A DNA stretch of 64,000 nt from Argyresthia goedartella (lineage: Eukaryota > Arthropoda > Insecta > Lepidoptera > Argyresthiidae): contig OX463807.1 in assembly GCA_949825045.1 (NCBI GenBank), positions 11,929,501 to 11,993,500 of the forward strand. Direction: 5' to 3'. Positions 33,360-43,862 of this stretch are shown here, in pieces. The position numbers and the translations under genes were made by a program. The notes beneath the pieces are model-generated. The model did no database searches and was not told the DNA's origin. It saw only the letters and a list, made by a program, of their open reading frames with translations. Each line of letters opens with the position of its first letter. Within the stretch, counting starts at the first letter, position 1.

Positions 33360-34125
33360 CAAAGTAAACATAATGATGAGACTGATTTAAAAAAAACATA
33401 CATTCAATTATGTTAGACTCTTTAGTGATCTATGATAAATTAATCACCTACTTGAGGTAAAACTAAATCGGAGTTTTATTTAGTCGAAAGTCTATACAGT
33501 TTAGTTTAGTTTCTGAAATTTTGAGTTTTTCAATTTGAGTTTTATTAAATACTTTCTAGGAAACAATGTCTCACTTTCTCATGATAACAGAACAGTAGTT
33601 TGATGTTAAAAAAAAAACAAAAATAGTAATCAGAAAAGGACCTAACGTGAATAAACAAGTTCCGTTTAACACCAATACTTAGTAACGAAACGCATGTTTT
33701 GTTCAATTAGATATCATTTTTGTTCCTATATGAGTGTATTTTTTATAACATATTTTTTATTATTTTCTTACGTAAATAAAGTCATTTCAAATCGTATAAT
33801 TGCATATTTATTAAATAAGTTACCTATTACTTCGTAACGAAACTAACCTGGCTGAGAGCTTAATCTCTTGAATTTTATCATTTTTCATAAGGAAATCTTA
33901 GCCGAAGTCGTAATCTTTAATAGATTTATTATAATTCAATATACTGGGCGTCTTTTGAAACTAAAAAGTACCACAAATTAAAATAAAATATTTAATACGC
34001 AAGGGTCACGTAGGTCATTCTGGGTAGAAATTCTCTTTTACTGACCACGAATTGAAAAGTGTTCGTATGAGTTGTCTTATCCCAGCAGAGGAAAACAAAA
34101 AGCGTCTTCAAAAATAATGAATTTG
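33360..34125. other. intron-like sequence, no feature recognised
   Basis: No repeat or coding feature. Ends at the minus-strand donor GTAAGT of the next exon. Confidence 0.45.
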
Positions 34126-34131
34126 ACTTAC

Positions 34132-35238
34132 CTAGAGGTGACAAGAACTGGCGGTCGTCTTGCGGTGAACGGTAGATGTAGCCACTGTAATTGCGATCTT
34201 CATTTTTCCGATCTGATAAAGATATATAATATTCGGTGTTTTCTGGTGGTGGAGCACTAGGTTTATTATTGTAGCTTTTTATCAAATTGTTAAGGAGAGG
34301 GCTGTGTTCAACTTGGTCACTATTATGATTTGACTGCCCATTGTAATCATATTCCTTCGTGCCATTCGTCGTAATTGGTGTTAATTTAAAATCCTTGTGA
34401 TTCTGTTGTCTCGCTGTATGCCTCTCATCATCAGATCCATTGAGAATGAACTTCTTAATCGTTTTCACTTCTTCTATTTCGCTTATTTTGCGTTCAGTTA
34501 TAGAGGTACTTCTCGCCAATTCCTCTTTAGTGTGGAAGCTATTATCACTGAGAGAATCGGAGACCGTTTTATGTCCAAACTCGTGTTTGGTCTGAGGCTG
34601 AAGATACTTTTCAAATGGGTCTTTAACTCTACTTGTATCAAAAGGGTCTCTATTGTACTCGTCACTTGCTCTATGGTTTGGAAGCCCATTACTTACATGC
34701 TCATTATAAAGATTATCATAAGAGAAAGGATCACTTTTGGTATCGTTGGCAGTAGGCCTTGGATTTTCTATGCCATTAGTATAAATTCCTGGTCTAGTGC
34801 CGTGAGATTCTTGCTGTAGACTATGTGATTCAGAATCGTAAAAAGACTTTGTGAACAACGAAGGCGATTTAAAGCCTTGATTTTGAAAAGAATCTCTTGC
34901 ATTGTTAATTGGTTTAGGTCTATCTAACGTTGAATATGAGGGCCGGCCGTTGGGTATTGGTAGTTTGGATGGGCTGCAGTGCGTGTTCGAAGGCAGCGTC
35001 GTATAAAAAGGGTTTGTCGGGTGTATTCTGATGGTTTCTTCGGGTGTTTGCACTGATTTGCTCAGAGGCGTGGCGCCGAGTATTGCAGCAGGAAGTGAGT
35101 TTATAGAGGATCGAAGTGCCGATGGCAGAGGCCGGTGAAGCGGAGAAGGCGATGGTTTGATAGTGGCGTACACTGGGGCTTGCGGTGTCGCTCTGCCACA
35201 GTAAACAGTTCCCGCATCTGTAAACAGTTGTGATGGTC
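34132..35238 (-). CDS. long internal exon of the PDZ gene (disordered region)
   Basis: The acceptor TTTTATTTCAG precedes 35238 and the donor CTAG|GTAAGT follows 34132. The 1107 bases hold 368 complete codons, entered with two bases and left with one, open throughout. The product is Ser/Pro/Asn-rich and probably unstructured, with no membrane segment or zinc finger. Short peptides of note are one NPF (residues 75-77) and three DPF (169-171, 197-199, 206-208). A charged segment is near 248-266 (ERKISEIEEVKTIKKF), and an SGYIYRSPQDDRQFLSPL ending is seen. The entry phase matches the 46059-46114 exon upstream. In animals DPF and NPF peptides can bind clathrin-adaptor and EH-domain proteins; whether they do so here is speculation. 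Confidence 0.88.
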
Positions 35239-35425
35239 CTGAAATAAAATTAAAATAAATTAGTACTTTGACTGTTAATGCCAATAAGGGGTGAAATGGG
35301 CACTAAAACATGACAGAGTGCTAGCCCATCGCTATGTGGTCTGAGATACGGTATATATGAAACACTACCCTCATCCATTATTCGATCAGTCAGATTATAT
35401 GTTAGCTAATGTAAATGTAAAAAAA

Positions 35426-35715
35426 GAGCTCCGTGGTATTATGGTTTTCACGCTTGCTTCTCACACAGGAGATGCAGGTTCGAATCCTGACCATGTACCA
35501 ATGAGACAATTAATTTATCTTAAGTACATTACCGGACGTTCAGTATTTCGGATGACACGTTAAGCTGTAGGTCCCGGCTACTATTGCTACGTAATAGTGG
35601 TCGTAAAACCCCTTCACCAACCCGCACTGAGCCAGCTTGGTGAAGTATGGCTTAATCTTACTCGGATCCGGGTAAAAGCCTGTGCCCCTCGGTGGGGACA
35701 TTAATGGGCTACATT
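35426..35715 (+). mobile_element. SINE family 3
   Basis: The head reads GAGCTCCGTGGTATTATGGT and GCAGGTTCGAATCCTGACCA (B box). The body reads GATGACACGTTAAGCTGTAG, CAACCCGCACTGAGCCAGCT and TCCGGGTAAAAGCCTGTGCC. Further copies lie at 43166-43440 (same strand) and 25920-26161, 40930-41213 and 63060-63201 (opposite strand). Confidence 0.82.
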
Positions 35716-35777
35716 TGGGCTACCACAGAAAAGTGAAATTCAGAATATTAGATCAAATAACACTAGTATACACGCAT

Positions 35778-35833
35778 CCATTCTCCAAGGTAGTGTAATA
35801 GGAGGCATCCTATTACACTACCTTGGAGAATGG
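35778..35833. repeat. perfect 26-base inverted repeat with 4-base loop
   Basis: CCATTCTCCAAGGTAGTGTA... (35778-35803) and its exact reverse complement (35808-35833) are separated by GGCA. The left arm plus loop encodes the conserved QGSVIGGIL segment expected just before LFLIYINDL of element G, so the right arm is an inverted copy of RT coding sequence. The LFLIYINDL part continues only after a further 30 bases. Confidence 0.9.
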
Positions 35834-36275
35834 TTGCTTGTATATAGGAGGTATATAATAGGAAGCATCCTATTCCTAATTTACATCAACGACCTACCAA
35901 AGATCACAAATCAAAAGAAAAGCGTCTTATTTGCCGACGACATTTCCCTACTTACGTCATGCTACAATGAAACTGATCTGAATGGAAAGCTATTCCCTAT
36001 TTTAAACAAAACTGTAAACTGGCTTAATGAGCATAACCTAGAAATTAACTATAAAAAAAACAAAATTAATGTTTTTCCACCCATACCAAAAATCTCCAAT
36101 CCAAATTAACCTGACATTTAATAATATTGAACTTGAAACTGTAAATCATTTTAACCTACTTGGCCTAACAATAGATACACATGTAGAGTGGAAAATTCAC
36201 ATAACAAAGATTAGTGCTAAACCTTCAAAACCTTCAACCTTCATTACGGGTAATAAAAAAATTGGTTGTTTGTAA

Positions 36276-36495
36276 AGTAGGTTTACGATCGAGATGTTTA
36301 CGTGATAAGCCTCCGCTCGTGAGGATTCCGCGTGACAAGTTTCACGGAATGACTGGCAGCGCTCGAGATGAGACGGGAGATCGGTCCGTCTCTCTCTCGT
36401 TATACCTGCGATCGCGCTCGTGAGGTTTTGGTGTGACACAAGTTTCTGAACATGTCACCCGACTAAAACGATTTTAAAGACGTTATCACGTCAAA
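36276..36495. mobile_element. MITE-like insert within element G
   Basis: Non-coding, GC-richer stretch splitting the RT domain of G. It has TTTACGTGATAA near its left end (36297-36308) and the inverted counterpart TTATCACGTCAAA near its right end (36483-36495). RT homology resumes at about 36497 (TTDLKTALNVYYAYGH). Confidence 0.55.
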
Positions 36496-37422
36496 ACCAC
36501 TACAGATCTAAAAACTGCACTTAATGTATACTACGCATATGGGCATGCATGGTTAAACTATTTCATAATCCTTTGGGGAAACAGTACAAATTCTTCTTTC
36601 ATCTTTACTCTGCAAAAACGTCTAATCCGAATGTTGGTTAATATAGAGTCAGCCGATAGTTGTAGACCTCACTTTATAAAGCTTGAGCTCCTCACACTAA
36701 CAGCATTTACATTTTTGAAACTTGTAAGTTTGTCCGAAAATATCCCGATTTCTATACAAAACGAGAAAATATACCTACTAACTACTCTGTAAGACCCACC
36801 AAGTAAAAACAATCTAATAATGCCCGCCTTCAGCCTGAAACTCCACTCATATAGCCCATTGATAATGTCAATCAAAATATACAATAATTTACCCGAATAT
36901 ATTAAAACAGAAACAAACAATAATAAATTTGTAAACCTTTTAAAACAATATCAATACCAAAATGTTACTATACTTTAAATGAATATTTAGAAGATATATA
37001 TTTACTATACCTACACAAATACTACTACTACTGTACCTACCTATATACCAAATTAATAAAAACTACACTAGAAAATAAATTTAAAAGATATTTAATACAT
37101 AACTAAATATATACTGAGAAAGATAATATAATATATAAAAATGATGATGATTGAAGATTATTGAGGAATAAATATGTATATATATATATAAATATAAAAG
37201 TAATATGTACCTAAATAAATATTTAAATTCTTTAGTATTATATAAATTTAACTTAGAAGTAAGTCATAATGTAACTTTCAAGTGTCCTCCTAGAGGACAC
37301 TACATTGCAACGCCCGTGCCAGGGTCCATATTTGGTACTTTGTTAAATTTGTTTTTACCATCTTTGTAAACCTATGGAGTGCAATAAATGATTGAGTATT
37401 GAGTATTAAGTACATAATTTCT

Positions 37423-37875
37423 TTTATCTACACACGTATCATAAACCCTCTTTACTGCGACCAAAAACCACACTTTACGATCAGCATAATGATAAACTTC
37501 TTGGTAAAACTCATTTCTTATCTGAATATTATGACCATAATGTACCAAAATTTGTCAAATTATGACATAAAATTTCGAACGCCGACGCCCGCCTGCGTGC
37601 CGCCCCTAGTTTGTCTGTGATGTTGGTACTACAGAACAAGCTAACCAACTGCAGAGCAATGATCAATGCCACAATGCCAGTCGAACATGCGGTTCCTGAA
37701 CACATCAAAGAGAGCTTATGATATTTGTGTAGATAAACTAGTGTGTGTAACTGTACTAATTAGGCATTAAAACTCTCCAGTGATATTATTATGAAACTCG
37801 CCTTCGGCTCGTTTCATAACCCCACTCGCGAGTATTAATGCCCTCCCTTATGTAGCAGTCACATAAACTACTATA
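37423..37875 (+). mobile_element. repeat F, copy 2
   Basis: Collinear with 3180-3628 over about 450 bases with small indels. It lies a few bases downstream of the tail of element G. Non-coding. Confidence 0.7.
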
Positions 37876-37986
37876 TTACACAGAAATAAATCGAAAAAAA
37901 ACAAGATATACCTACATTAAAATGCGAGCTTCAGCATCGGCACCAGATTTAGATGGGCAACCCAGGTGCAATATACACAATCACAA

Positions 37987-38028
37987 AGTACCGTATCTCC
38001 TACGACTAGCCGTTGGAGATACGGTACT
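37987..38028. repeat. hairpin with perfect 14-base arms
   Basis: AGTACCGTATCTCC (37987-38000) is inverted at 38015-38028, with a 14-base loop. Confidence 0.75.
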
Positions 38029-38559
38029 CTCTGAAAATGCCGCTGCCTATGCATCCATATACGAGTAGGCATTGTTAACTCTTCAAGCCTAATCAGAGTA
38101 ACTTTGGTTTAGAAGCAAATTCTCGTATGTATCTACAATGTCACGAAACGTAGTAAGTACCTATAAAAAGTAAGCAAGCAAATCCTATTCCTTTAAAAGG
38201 AATGGCGCGTCAAATACGCAAAGGAATGCATTATAAAACTGATGCTATCGAGTCTCGCCGCCGAAGGCGTTTATCTGACGACAGGGTTAAAAGTCCATCA
38301 ATACAATCGTAACAGTACACAGAGGCGTTTGAAAGTCTACTCTGGAACCTGGTATTAGAGTTGCATTTCTTATTGAACCTCGTATAATTTTCGTTCAGTA
38401 GAAGTAAAGCAATATTCGTCGCTTTGCGATAGATCTGGTTATGCCGAGAATGGAAGCTTGCTTATAATTACCCGTAGATCCCATGTGGCAACTAAAAATG
38501 TTTATAGGTCGAGGTAACCCAATGATGAAGGGTAACCTTCCATTATCACTTATCACTGA

Positions 38560-38905
38560 AGCGCAAACTCGTCGACAGGTCGCTGACGGAGAAGCAGAAG
38601 TCCAGACTCAAGGTTTGTCAATGAGCGATGGAGCGAAGCATAACAGTTCTTAGACCCATCACTGGCATTTTGACGTAGGTGCAAAGACCGCTAGCCTAAA
38701 ATGGGACTGGGCCCGACACGTTTGCCGCATGCACCCCCAGAAGTGGGCGAAACTTGCCACCGAATGTGTGCCAAGCAACGGACACCGGACTAGGGGTAGG
38801 CCGAGACGTTGATGGTGGGATAACTTGGACAATTTCCTGCCAGGCCCGGCGGGGGCAGCACAGGACAGGGATAAGTGGTCTAGAAACCCAGCAGTGGGAC
38901 ACAAA
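38560..38905 (+). mobile_element. C-terminal fragment of a non-LTR retrotransposon (RTE-like)
   Basis: The plus strand contains SLKWDWARHVCRMHPQKWAK then TRGRPRR and WWDNLDNFLPGPAGAAQDRD. This matches the typical C-terminal LKWxWAGHVxR...GRPxxRWxDD...AQDRxxW pattern of insect non-LTR polyproteins. Upstream, RSLTEKQKSRLKVCQ and MERSIT are recognisable (38575-38650). The N-terminal parts are absent and frameshifts are present. Confidence 0.8.
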
Positions 38906-40795
38906 ACAGGCTATATAAAAAAGGTAATCCAAAAAGCGTGGCTTAGCGTGGCCACATCTATGTCTCTGCCACACCGAATAGGAAAAGGCATAACGCCATG
39001 TTGGTGTAAATATTGCGTTATGTTATATCCGCGACCAAAAATATTCGGTGTAGAAATTTATCGTCGCAATATAAACCTTGCGATGAATGGTCATCGGTGA
39101 ATGATTTTCCGATAAAGCTCGACGTCGACTTGAATAAGGGTGTTGCTAATGAAATGCGATCTTAAATAGAGTAAATTCGAAAGAGGCAATAAGCGTTTGA
39201 AAAAATATTGCGAGAGAATTAATTTAAACGTGTAGTAAATTATTTTATCGTTTCGTGTGAAATCTGCAAAAACAAGAAGAAAAAATAACTGTGCTCTAAT
39301 TAGGGGAAAATGCGACTGGATAGAGAACTCTACAGGAAAAATGTGATTTTGAGAAAATTATCAAACAAGTCGTAAGAATGTCTGCCAAAACGTCAAATTA
39401 AGGTATTTTTAAATGTAGGTGTACTATACACTTTTTTTTTTTTTATTTATTTATTTCTTAACTTAAATATTTACATTTCAGTTCCAATGTGCTCTTAAAC
39501 CACAGAGGTTTTACTGGGCACATGATATTCGTGGTTGTTTTAATGTACAAAGTAGGTATTAGGTAAGTACACATTGGTTAGGCTTATTCTCTAAACACAG
39601 CACAGAACAAATTTCTCCCAACCGTTTGGGTGTACAACGTACCTAACCCACCTAATTATTTTACGTCTTGTGCATTACATTGATCTAATCATATGAACTA
39701 TATGATGATCATCTAAGTGTTGAGTAGGTGTAGTTATGATGGGATAGGATTATGATACTTATTGCAGTTATGTACCTCCACTGTGTAAAGGCAGTAAGTA
39801 CGATGCATTTTTATTCTCCATTTCTTGTGCATAGGAAAAAAGCATTCCGCATCGGTGAACTATTTAATTAGTGAACTACCTAAGCTACATCAGGAATGGA
39901 ATGTTTGCGCTGTGCCTACTGCCTGGCGTAGTCACAATTTACTCTCAACACAAGCTATCAGCAACAGCAAACAATGCATGCATTAACTAAAGGGATTCCA
40001 TTGCCAACACTAACACGGCAAGATATCGATACCGGTGCACATAAATAAGCATCAGTCTCAGAGCCGGATTCGAGGGTATGCAAAATATAGCATTCACTAA
40101 GGACAATCTTATAGGAGATGCCAAGTATATGAAGTTAATAAATTCACGGTCACGATTATGTATGGGGTCACCCACTATCGTTTAGTAGGTGGTGGCAACA
40201 TCATACTTGAAGTACCGGTACTTGTAGTTGTTTCTTTACACATTCAGCATTATTGGATACTCGTAAAACAGTTGACAAATACACGCATGTGTGTTTATGA
40301 ACATTTCCGAGGGTTACAATTACAATCAAAAAAAAAACCAGGAAAAGAATATAATCAAAGCGTAGCCTAATGAATGACAATTGATACGATATCCGCTAAT
40401 CAGTCTGATTTCATCATAAAATAAAATTGCCATAAGAAACCTGGTACCCTATCACTAAACAAGGAACGGAAGGAGCATCACAAGCTTGGAGGGCATCCGG
40501 TTCCTGAGTCCAGCCCTTCTGACACAGCTCGGTTCGAGGCAGAGGTCCCCCATTAGCCGGTTGCTCCCAGAGCGCCCCGGGATAATTCTTCCCTGCCCTT
40601 ACATCCGATGCAACCACTTACCGAAGGTTCCAGAAACAACACTTCCAAATGGCTGGGAATGTGCTCGGAATTTGTAAGCCGTTTGTTTCAGGCATTCTGA
40701 TGATTGAGAGAGAGGAAAGCTGTGCTTTGAACATTTGGTGTCTCACTGACTCTTAAATTACGTGGGAATTCATATTTATTTATTGCAATAAAGGA
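38906..40795. other. mostly unrecognised; poly-T/ATTT run near 39430
   Basis: At 39430-39460 a T-run with TTTA units precedes TTCTTAACTTAAATATTTAC and may be the inverted tail of a retroelement. Around 40440-40680 a GC-richer patch has short open frames on both strands without recognisable products. Confidence 0.35.
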
Positions 40796-40799
40796 TCTC

Positions 40800-40895
40800 C
40801 TACGTCAGTGCGTGTAAGAGTGATACCACCTGACCACGAGTGGTATTACGATCTGGGTTCGAATCCACTGCTGATCATGTACTGATGAGACAGGT
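40800..40895 (+). mobile_element. SINE head fragment (family 3-like)
   Basis: Contains CTGGGTTCGAATCCACTGCTG (B box) and ATGTACTGATGAGACAG, as in family 3 heads. It stands head-to-tail in inverted arrangement with the copy that follows. Confidence 0.5.
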
Positions 40896-40929
40896 ATACA
40901 TATAATAATAATAAATACATGTAGCTCAT

Positions 40930-41213
40930 TAATGTCCGCACCGAAAGACACAGGCTTTTACCCGGATACGAGTAAGATTAAGCCATACTCCACCACGCTG
41001 GCTAAGTGCGGGTTGATGGAGGGGTTTTACGACCACTACCACATAGCGATTGTACCCGGGACCAACAGCTTAACGTGTCATCCGAAACACTGAACGTCCG
41101 ATACTGTACTTAAGACAAATTAATTTTCTCATTGCTAAATCATGGTCAGGAATCGAACCTGTATCTCCTGTGTGAGGAGCAAGCTTGAAACCCACGGAGC
41201 TCTTCTTAGTTAT
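40930..41213 (-). mobile_element. SINE family 3, near-complete copy
   Basis: Ends (plus strand) CCACGGAGCTCTTC, with B box AGGAATCGAACCTG and body words GCGGGTTGATGGAGGGGTTT, AACAGCTTAACGTGTCATCC and TTTACCCGGATACGAGTAAG. Confidence 0.8.
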
Positions 41214-41269
41214 AATAATTTTAATTTATCTTCTTAATTTAAATAAATTATATTACCTGTTTTATCTTA

Positions 41270-41460
41270 ACTGCATTATAAGGGCCTTCTAACGGTGAGG
41301 AAAAACATCGTGAGGATACCTTAAATTTCCATAGCTGCGTACGGTGATGGGATAGAGCACTGTCACGCAAAATGGAGTATTGAATTCCGGCTAAATGTAG
41401 GCACATTTGTGCCTCTGCCACCTCCAATGGGCAAAGGCGTGACGCTGTATTATTGTTTGC
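41270..41460 (+). repeat. dispersed repeat L, longest copy
   Basis: AACGGTGAGGAAAAACATCG, then GGGATAGAGCACTGTCACGC and AGGCACATTTGTGCCTCTGC, then GGGCAAAGGCGTGACGCTG. The inverted counterpart at 62940-63115 has the same segments. A hairpin (ACATATGTTG/CAACATATGT) follows at about 41483-41508. Confidence 0.5.
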
Positions 41461-41664
41461 AAAACAAATTGCTATACATAAACATATGTTGTTATGCAAC
41501 ATATGTATAATATGCTTCATTCACCATCTGATTATAGAATAAAGATTTTGTGACAGGATGTTATGAATTATCATCCCCCAAAAATAAATTTACCCATTAA
41601 TCATATCAATTATATGAAAGTTATAAGGTCTCTCGATGTATATTCAACTACGATAGATAAATAT

Positions 41665-41862
41665 AGGTCGGCAATTTTAAAGTCATTTCAGATAACTTGG
41701 TTGGTAGCAAGGAAACCAGTGTTGCTGGCTTTTGAAAAATGTGTTATTGCGATAGGTCAGCAATTTTAAAGTCTAATTATAAGCATTTCAGATAACTTGT
41801 CTCTACGCCGTTTAGTTAGTATCAATAAAACCAGTGTTGCTTGCTTTTGAAAAATGTGTTAC
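41665..41862 (+). repeat. tandem duplication of about 89-109 bases
   Basis: The segment AGGTCGGCAATTTTAAAGTC...TTTTGAAAAATGTGTTA starting at 41665 is repeated from 41754 (AGGTCAGCAATTTTAAAGTC), with about 20 extra bases in the second copy. Confidence 0.75.
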
Positions 41863-42169
41863 CCAAAAGTTAGGGAGAAAATATCATAACTAGAAAAAGA
41901 AGAAGCATTACCTCTCTCATTAGAACTACAGGTAGTATGCATGTAAGTATTTATTAATACGTAATATATATAATAGTAGTAGTATTATATCATAAGTATT
42001 TAGTATATAATTATAGTAATTATCCGTGTTACCACAAAAAATATTAAACAGCGCTTAACCTCAAAACAAACGTTTTCGTTTTTAAAAAAGTGTTGAACTA
42101 TCGTTTATTTTTTTTTGGTAAGGCCCTTAATGTTTTATTTTATTTGATGATGATTTGATATTTATTTAT

Positions 42170-42420
42170 GACGACCCGAATGGCCGAGTCGGCAGTGACC
42201 CTGCCTACGAAGCCAAGGGTCCCGGGTTCGAGTCCCGGTGGGGGCAAATATTTGTTTGATGAGAACGGATATTTATACCCTAGTCATGGTTGTTTATCTA
42301 TCTAAGTATAATATGTATCTATATGAGTTTGTGTATCGTGGTCTAGTACCCAAGATACAGGGAATCCTAGTTTGGGGCTAGATCAATGTGTTTAAATAGT
42401 GTCCGAGGTGTTATTATTTA
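42170..42420 (+). mobile_element. SINE family 1, full copy
   Basis: Nearly identical head and body to 23430-23681. Its ATT tail runs directly into a retrotransposon 3' tail. Confidence 0.88.
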
Positions 42421-42429
42421 TTTATATTT

Positions 42430-42620
42430 ATGTAAGTGCTCGTTTATTGCGACATATTGTTGTACACATAGGTGTACCCCTGCTCAGCAATCACCCTTCC
42501 CACTTTAACCTGGTTTGCTGGAAGAGATCTCTTATTAGAGATAAGCTCGCCTTTGTACACTATTTTAATGTTACTATTTGTTATATCATTTATGTGCAAT
42601 AAAGAAATTATGAAAACTAA
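42430..42620 (+). mobile_element. solitary 3' tail of a jockey-like retrotransposon
   Basis: Shares TTGTACACATAGG, GCTGGAAGAGATCTCTTATT, AAGCTCGCCTTTGTACACTA and TGTGCAATAAAGAAATTA with the end of the element at 16125-16860. The apparent frames here are non-coding UTR. Confidence 0.65.
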
Positions 42621-42731
42621 ATCATACTATAAATGTTTTTATAAGTTTCCGATTCTCATAGGTATTATTTGTATCGTATTGTGATGAGGTGGAGGAGCTA
42701 CCAACAAACCTGCTCTCTGTTATCTATTTGA

Positions 42732-43165
42732 CGACCTATGTGGTATTAGGGTCGATGTTGTGCTTCCCAAGCTTGAGGTCCCGGTTTCGAATCCCGGCTG
42801 GGAGGATGAACAAAATCCCCAGGTCTTGGATTTTAACGCTGGATTTGTGACGTTGTCGTGTAGAAATAATAACTAATTGTACATTAAACTGCAGCACGTC
42901 ACTCAACATTAGCGTAGGTTAGCGTAGTAAGCAATATGTCTAACATACGTACTATTCTCAACCACTAACCGTGTTCACTCTAATTTGGAAACTAGACAAA
43001 TATACATGTCTACATAACTACATGTTTTAACTCCGTTCCACCACCAACACCAGCTGTATACCCCATCATATTACAGTCGCTGTTTCAGCTTTCGTCAGCA
43101 CAGGGTATCCTAGTGTGGACTGTGGACCAAGGGCAATGTATTTGCCTGTATGGAAACTTTATGCG
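42732..43165 (+). mobile_element. SINE family 2, split by about 215 bases of foreign sequence
   Basis: The head (GACCTATGTGGTATTAGGGT and GGTCCCGGTTTCGAATCCCG) and the first body part end at about 42855. The remaining body (GTCGCTGTTTCAGCTTTCGT, ACAGGGTATCCTAGTGTGGA) reappears at about 43076. The intervening sequence is unrecognised. Confidence 0.7.
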
Positions 43166-43440
43166 AAGAACTCCGTGGTCTAATTGGTTTCTCGCTAGCT
43201 TCTCAAACAGGAGATGCAAGTTCAAAGCCTGACCATGTACCAATGTGATAATTAAAGACGTTCCATGTTTTGGATGACATGTTAATCTGTAGGTCCCGGA
43301 CTATCGCTACTTAGAAGTGGTAGTCATAAAACCCCTCCATCAACCCGCACTGAGCCAGCGTGGTGGTGGAGTATGGTTTAATCTTACTCGTATCCGGGTA
43401 AAGGCATGTGCCCCTTGGCGAGGACATGAAGGGGCCGTGT
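43166..43440 (+). mobile_element. SINE family 3 copy
   Basis: GAAGAACTCCGTGGTCTAAT, AAACAGGAGATGCAAGTTCA, TCAACCCGCACTGAGCCAGC and ATCCGGGTAAAGGCATGTGC. Immediately follows the family 2 copy. Confidence 0.8.
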
Positions 43441-43862
43441 TTTAAAATGTTATCTTAATTTTTCAAGGCGGGGAATTGTGATCTGAGGCCGGCGACCTGA
43501 TATTGTTTTTCCCCATTATTTTGACAGTTGTGCACTACAACCAAGTCATTCATTATTTATTAAGAAGGAGTCATTGCACCCAAATATATATAATTCTAAA
43601 ACAAAACTCCTATTGATAAAGTAAGGCCAGGAATTGATATACTTAAACTGCATCTTGCATGCATTAGCACCAAGTGGTCCTTGTAATACATTGCCCTAAA
43701 TATTTGAAATACCACGTTTAGAAATGAGCATCAGAAGCAGAAGCGATAGATAAACGTAACATCTGTAGTGAATGAAGATTGAATCCAAATGCACTAAGTA
43801 ACTGCTGCTCAAATGGCCCTGTCATTTTCCCTGCGAGAGTCAGCGCCCGCATGACTGTCATT

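Larger units (their letters stand above)
35770..37411 (+). mobile_element. non-LTR retrotransposon G, decayed
   Basis: Plus-strand RT fragments are IGSILFLIYINDLP, VLFADDISLL and TVNWLNEHNLEINYKKNK (35850-36060). After a frameshift the sequence continues as FNLLGLTIDTHVEWKIHI, then after a 220-base insert as WLNYFIILWGNSTNS and LQKRLIRMLVNIESADS (36540-36660). The 3' end has AATAAATGA near 37384 and a run of TGAGTAT units. The 5' border coincides with a perfect inverted repeat. Confidence 0.8.

Noticed and set aside
34397..34819. 140-codon plus-strand frame
   Set aside because: Antisense shadow of the well-supported exon at 34132-35238.
40414..40617. Minus-strand donor-like site GTAAGTGG near 40615 as a host exon end
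   Set aside because: No acceptor, no coding bias and no phase partner; probably part of an unrecognised repeat.
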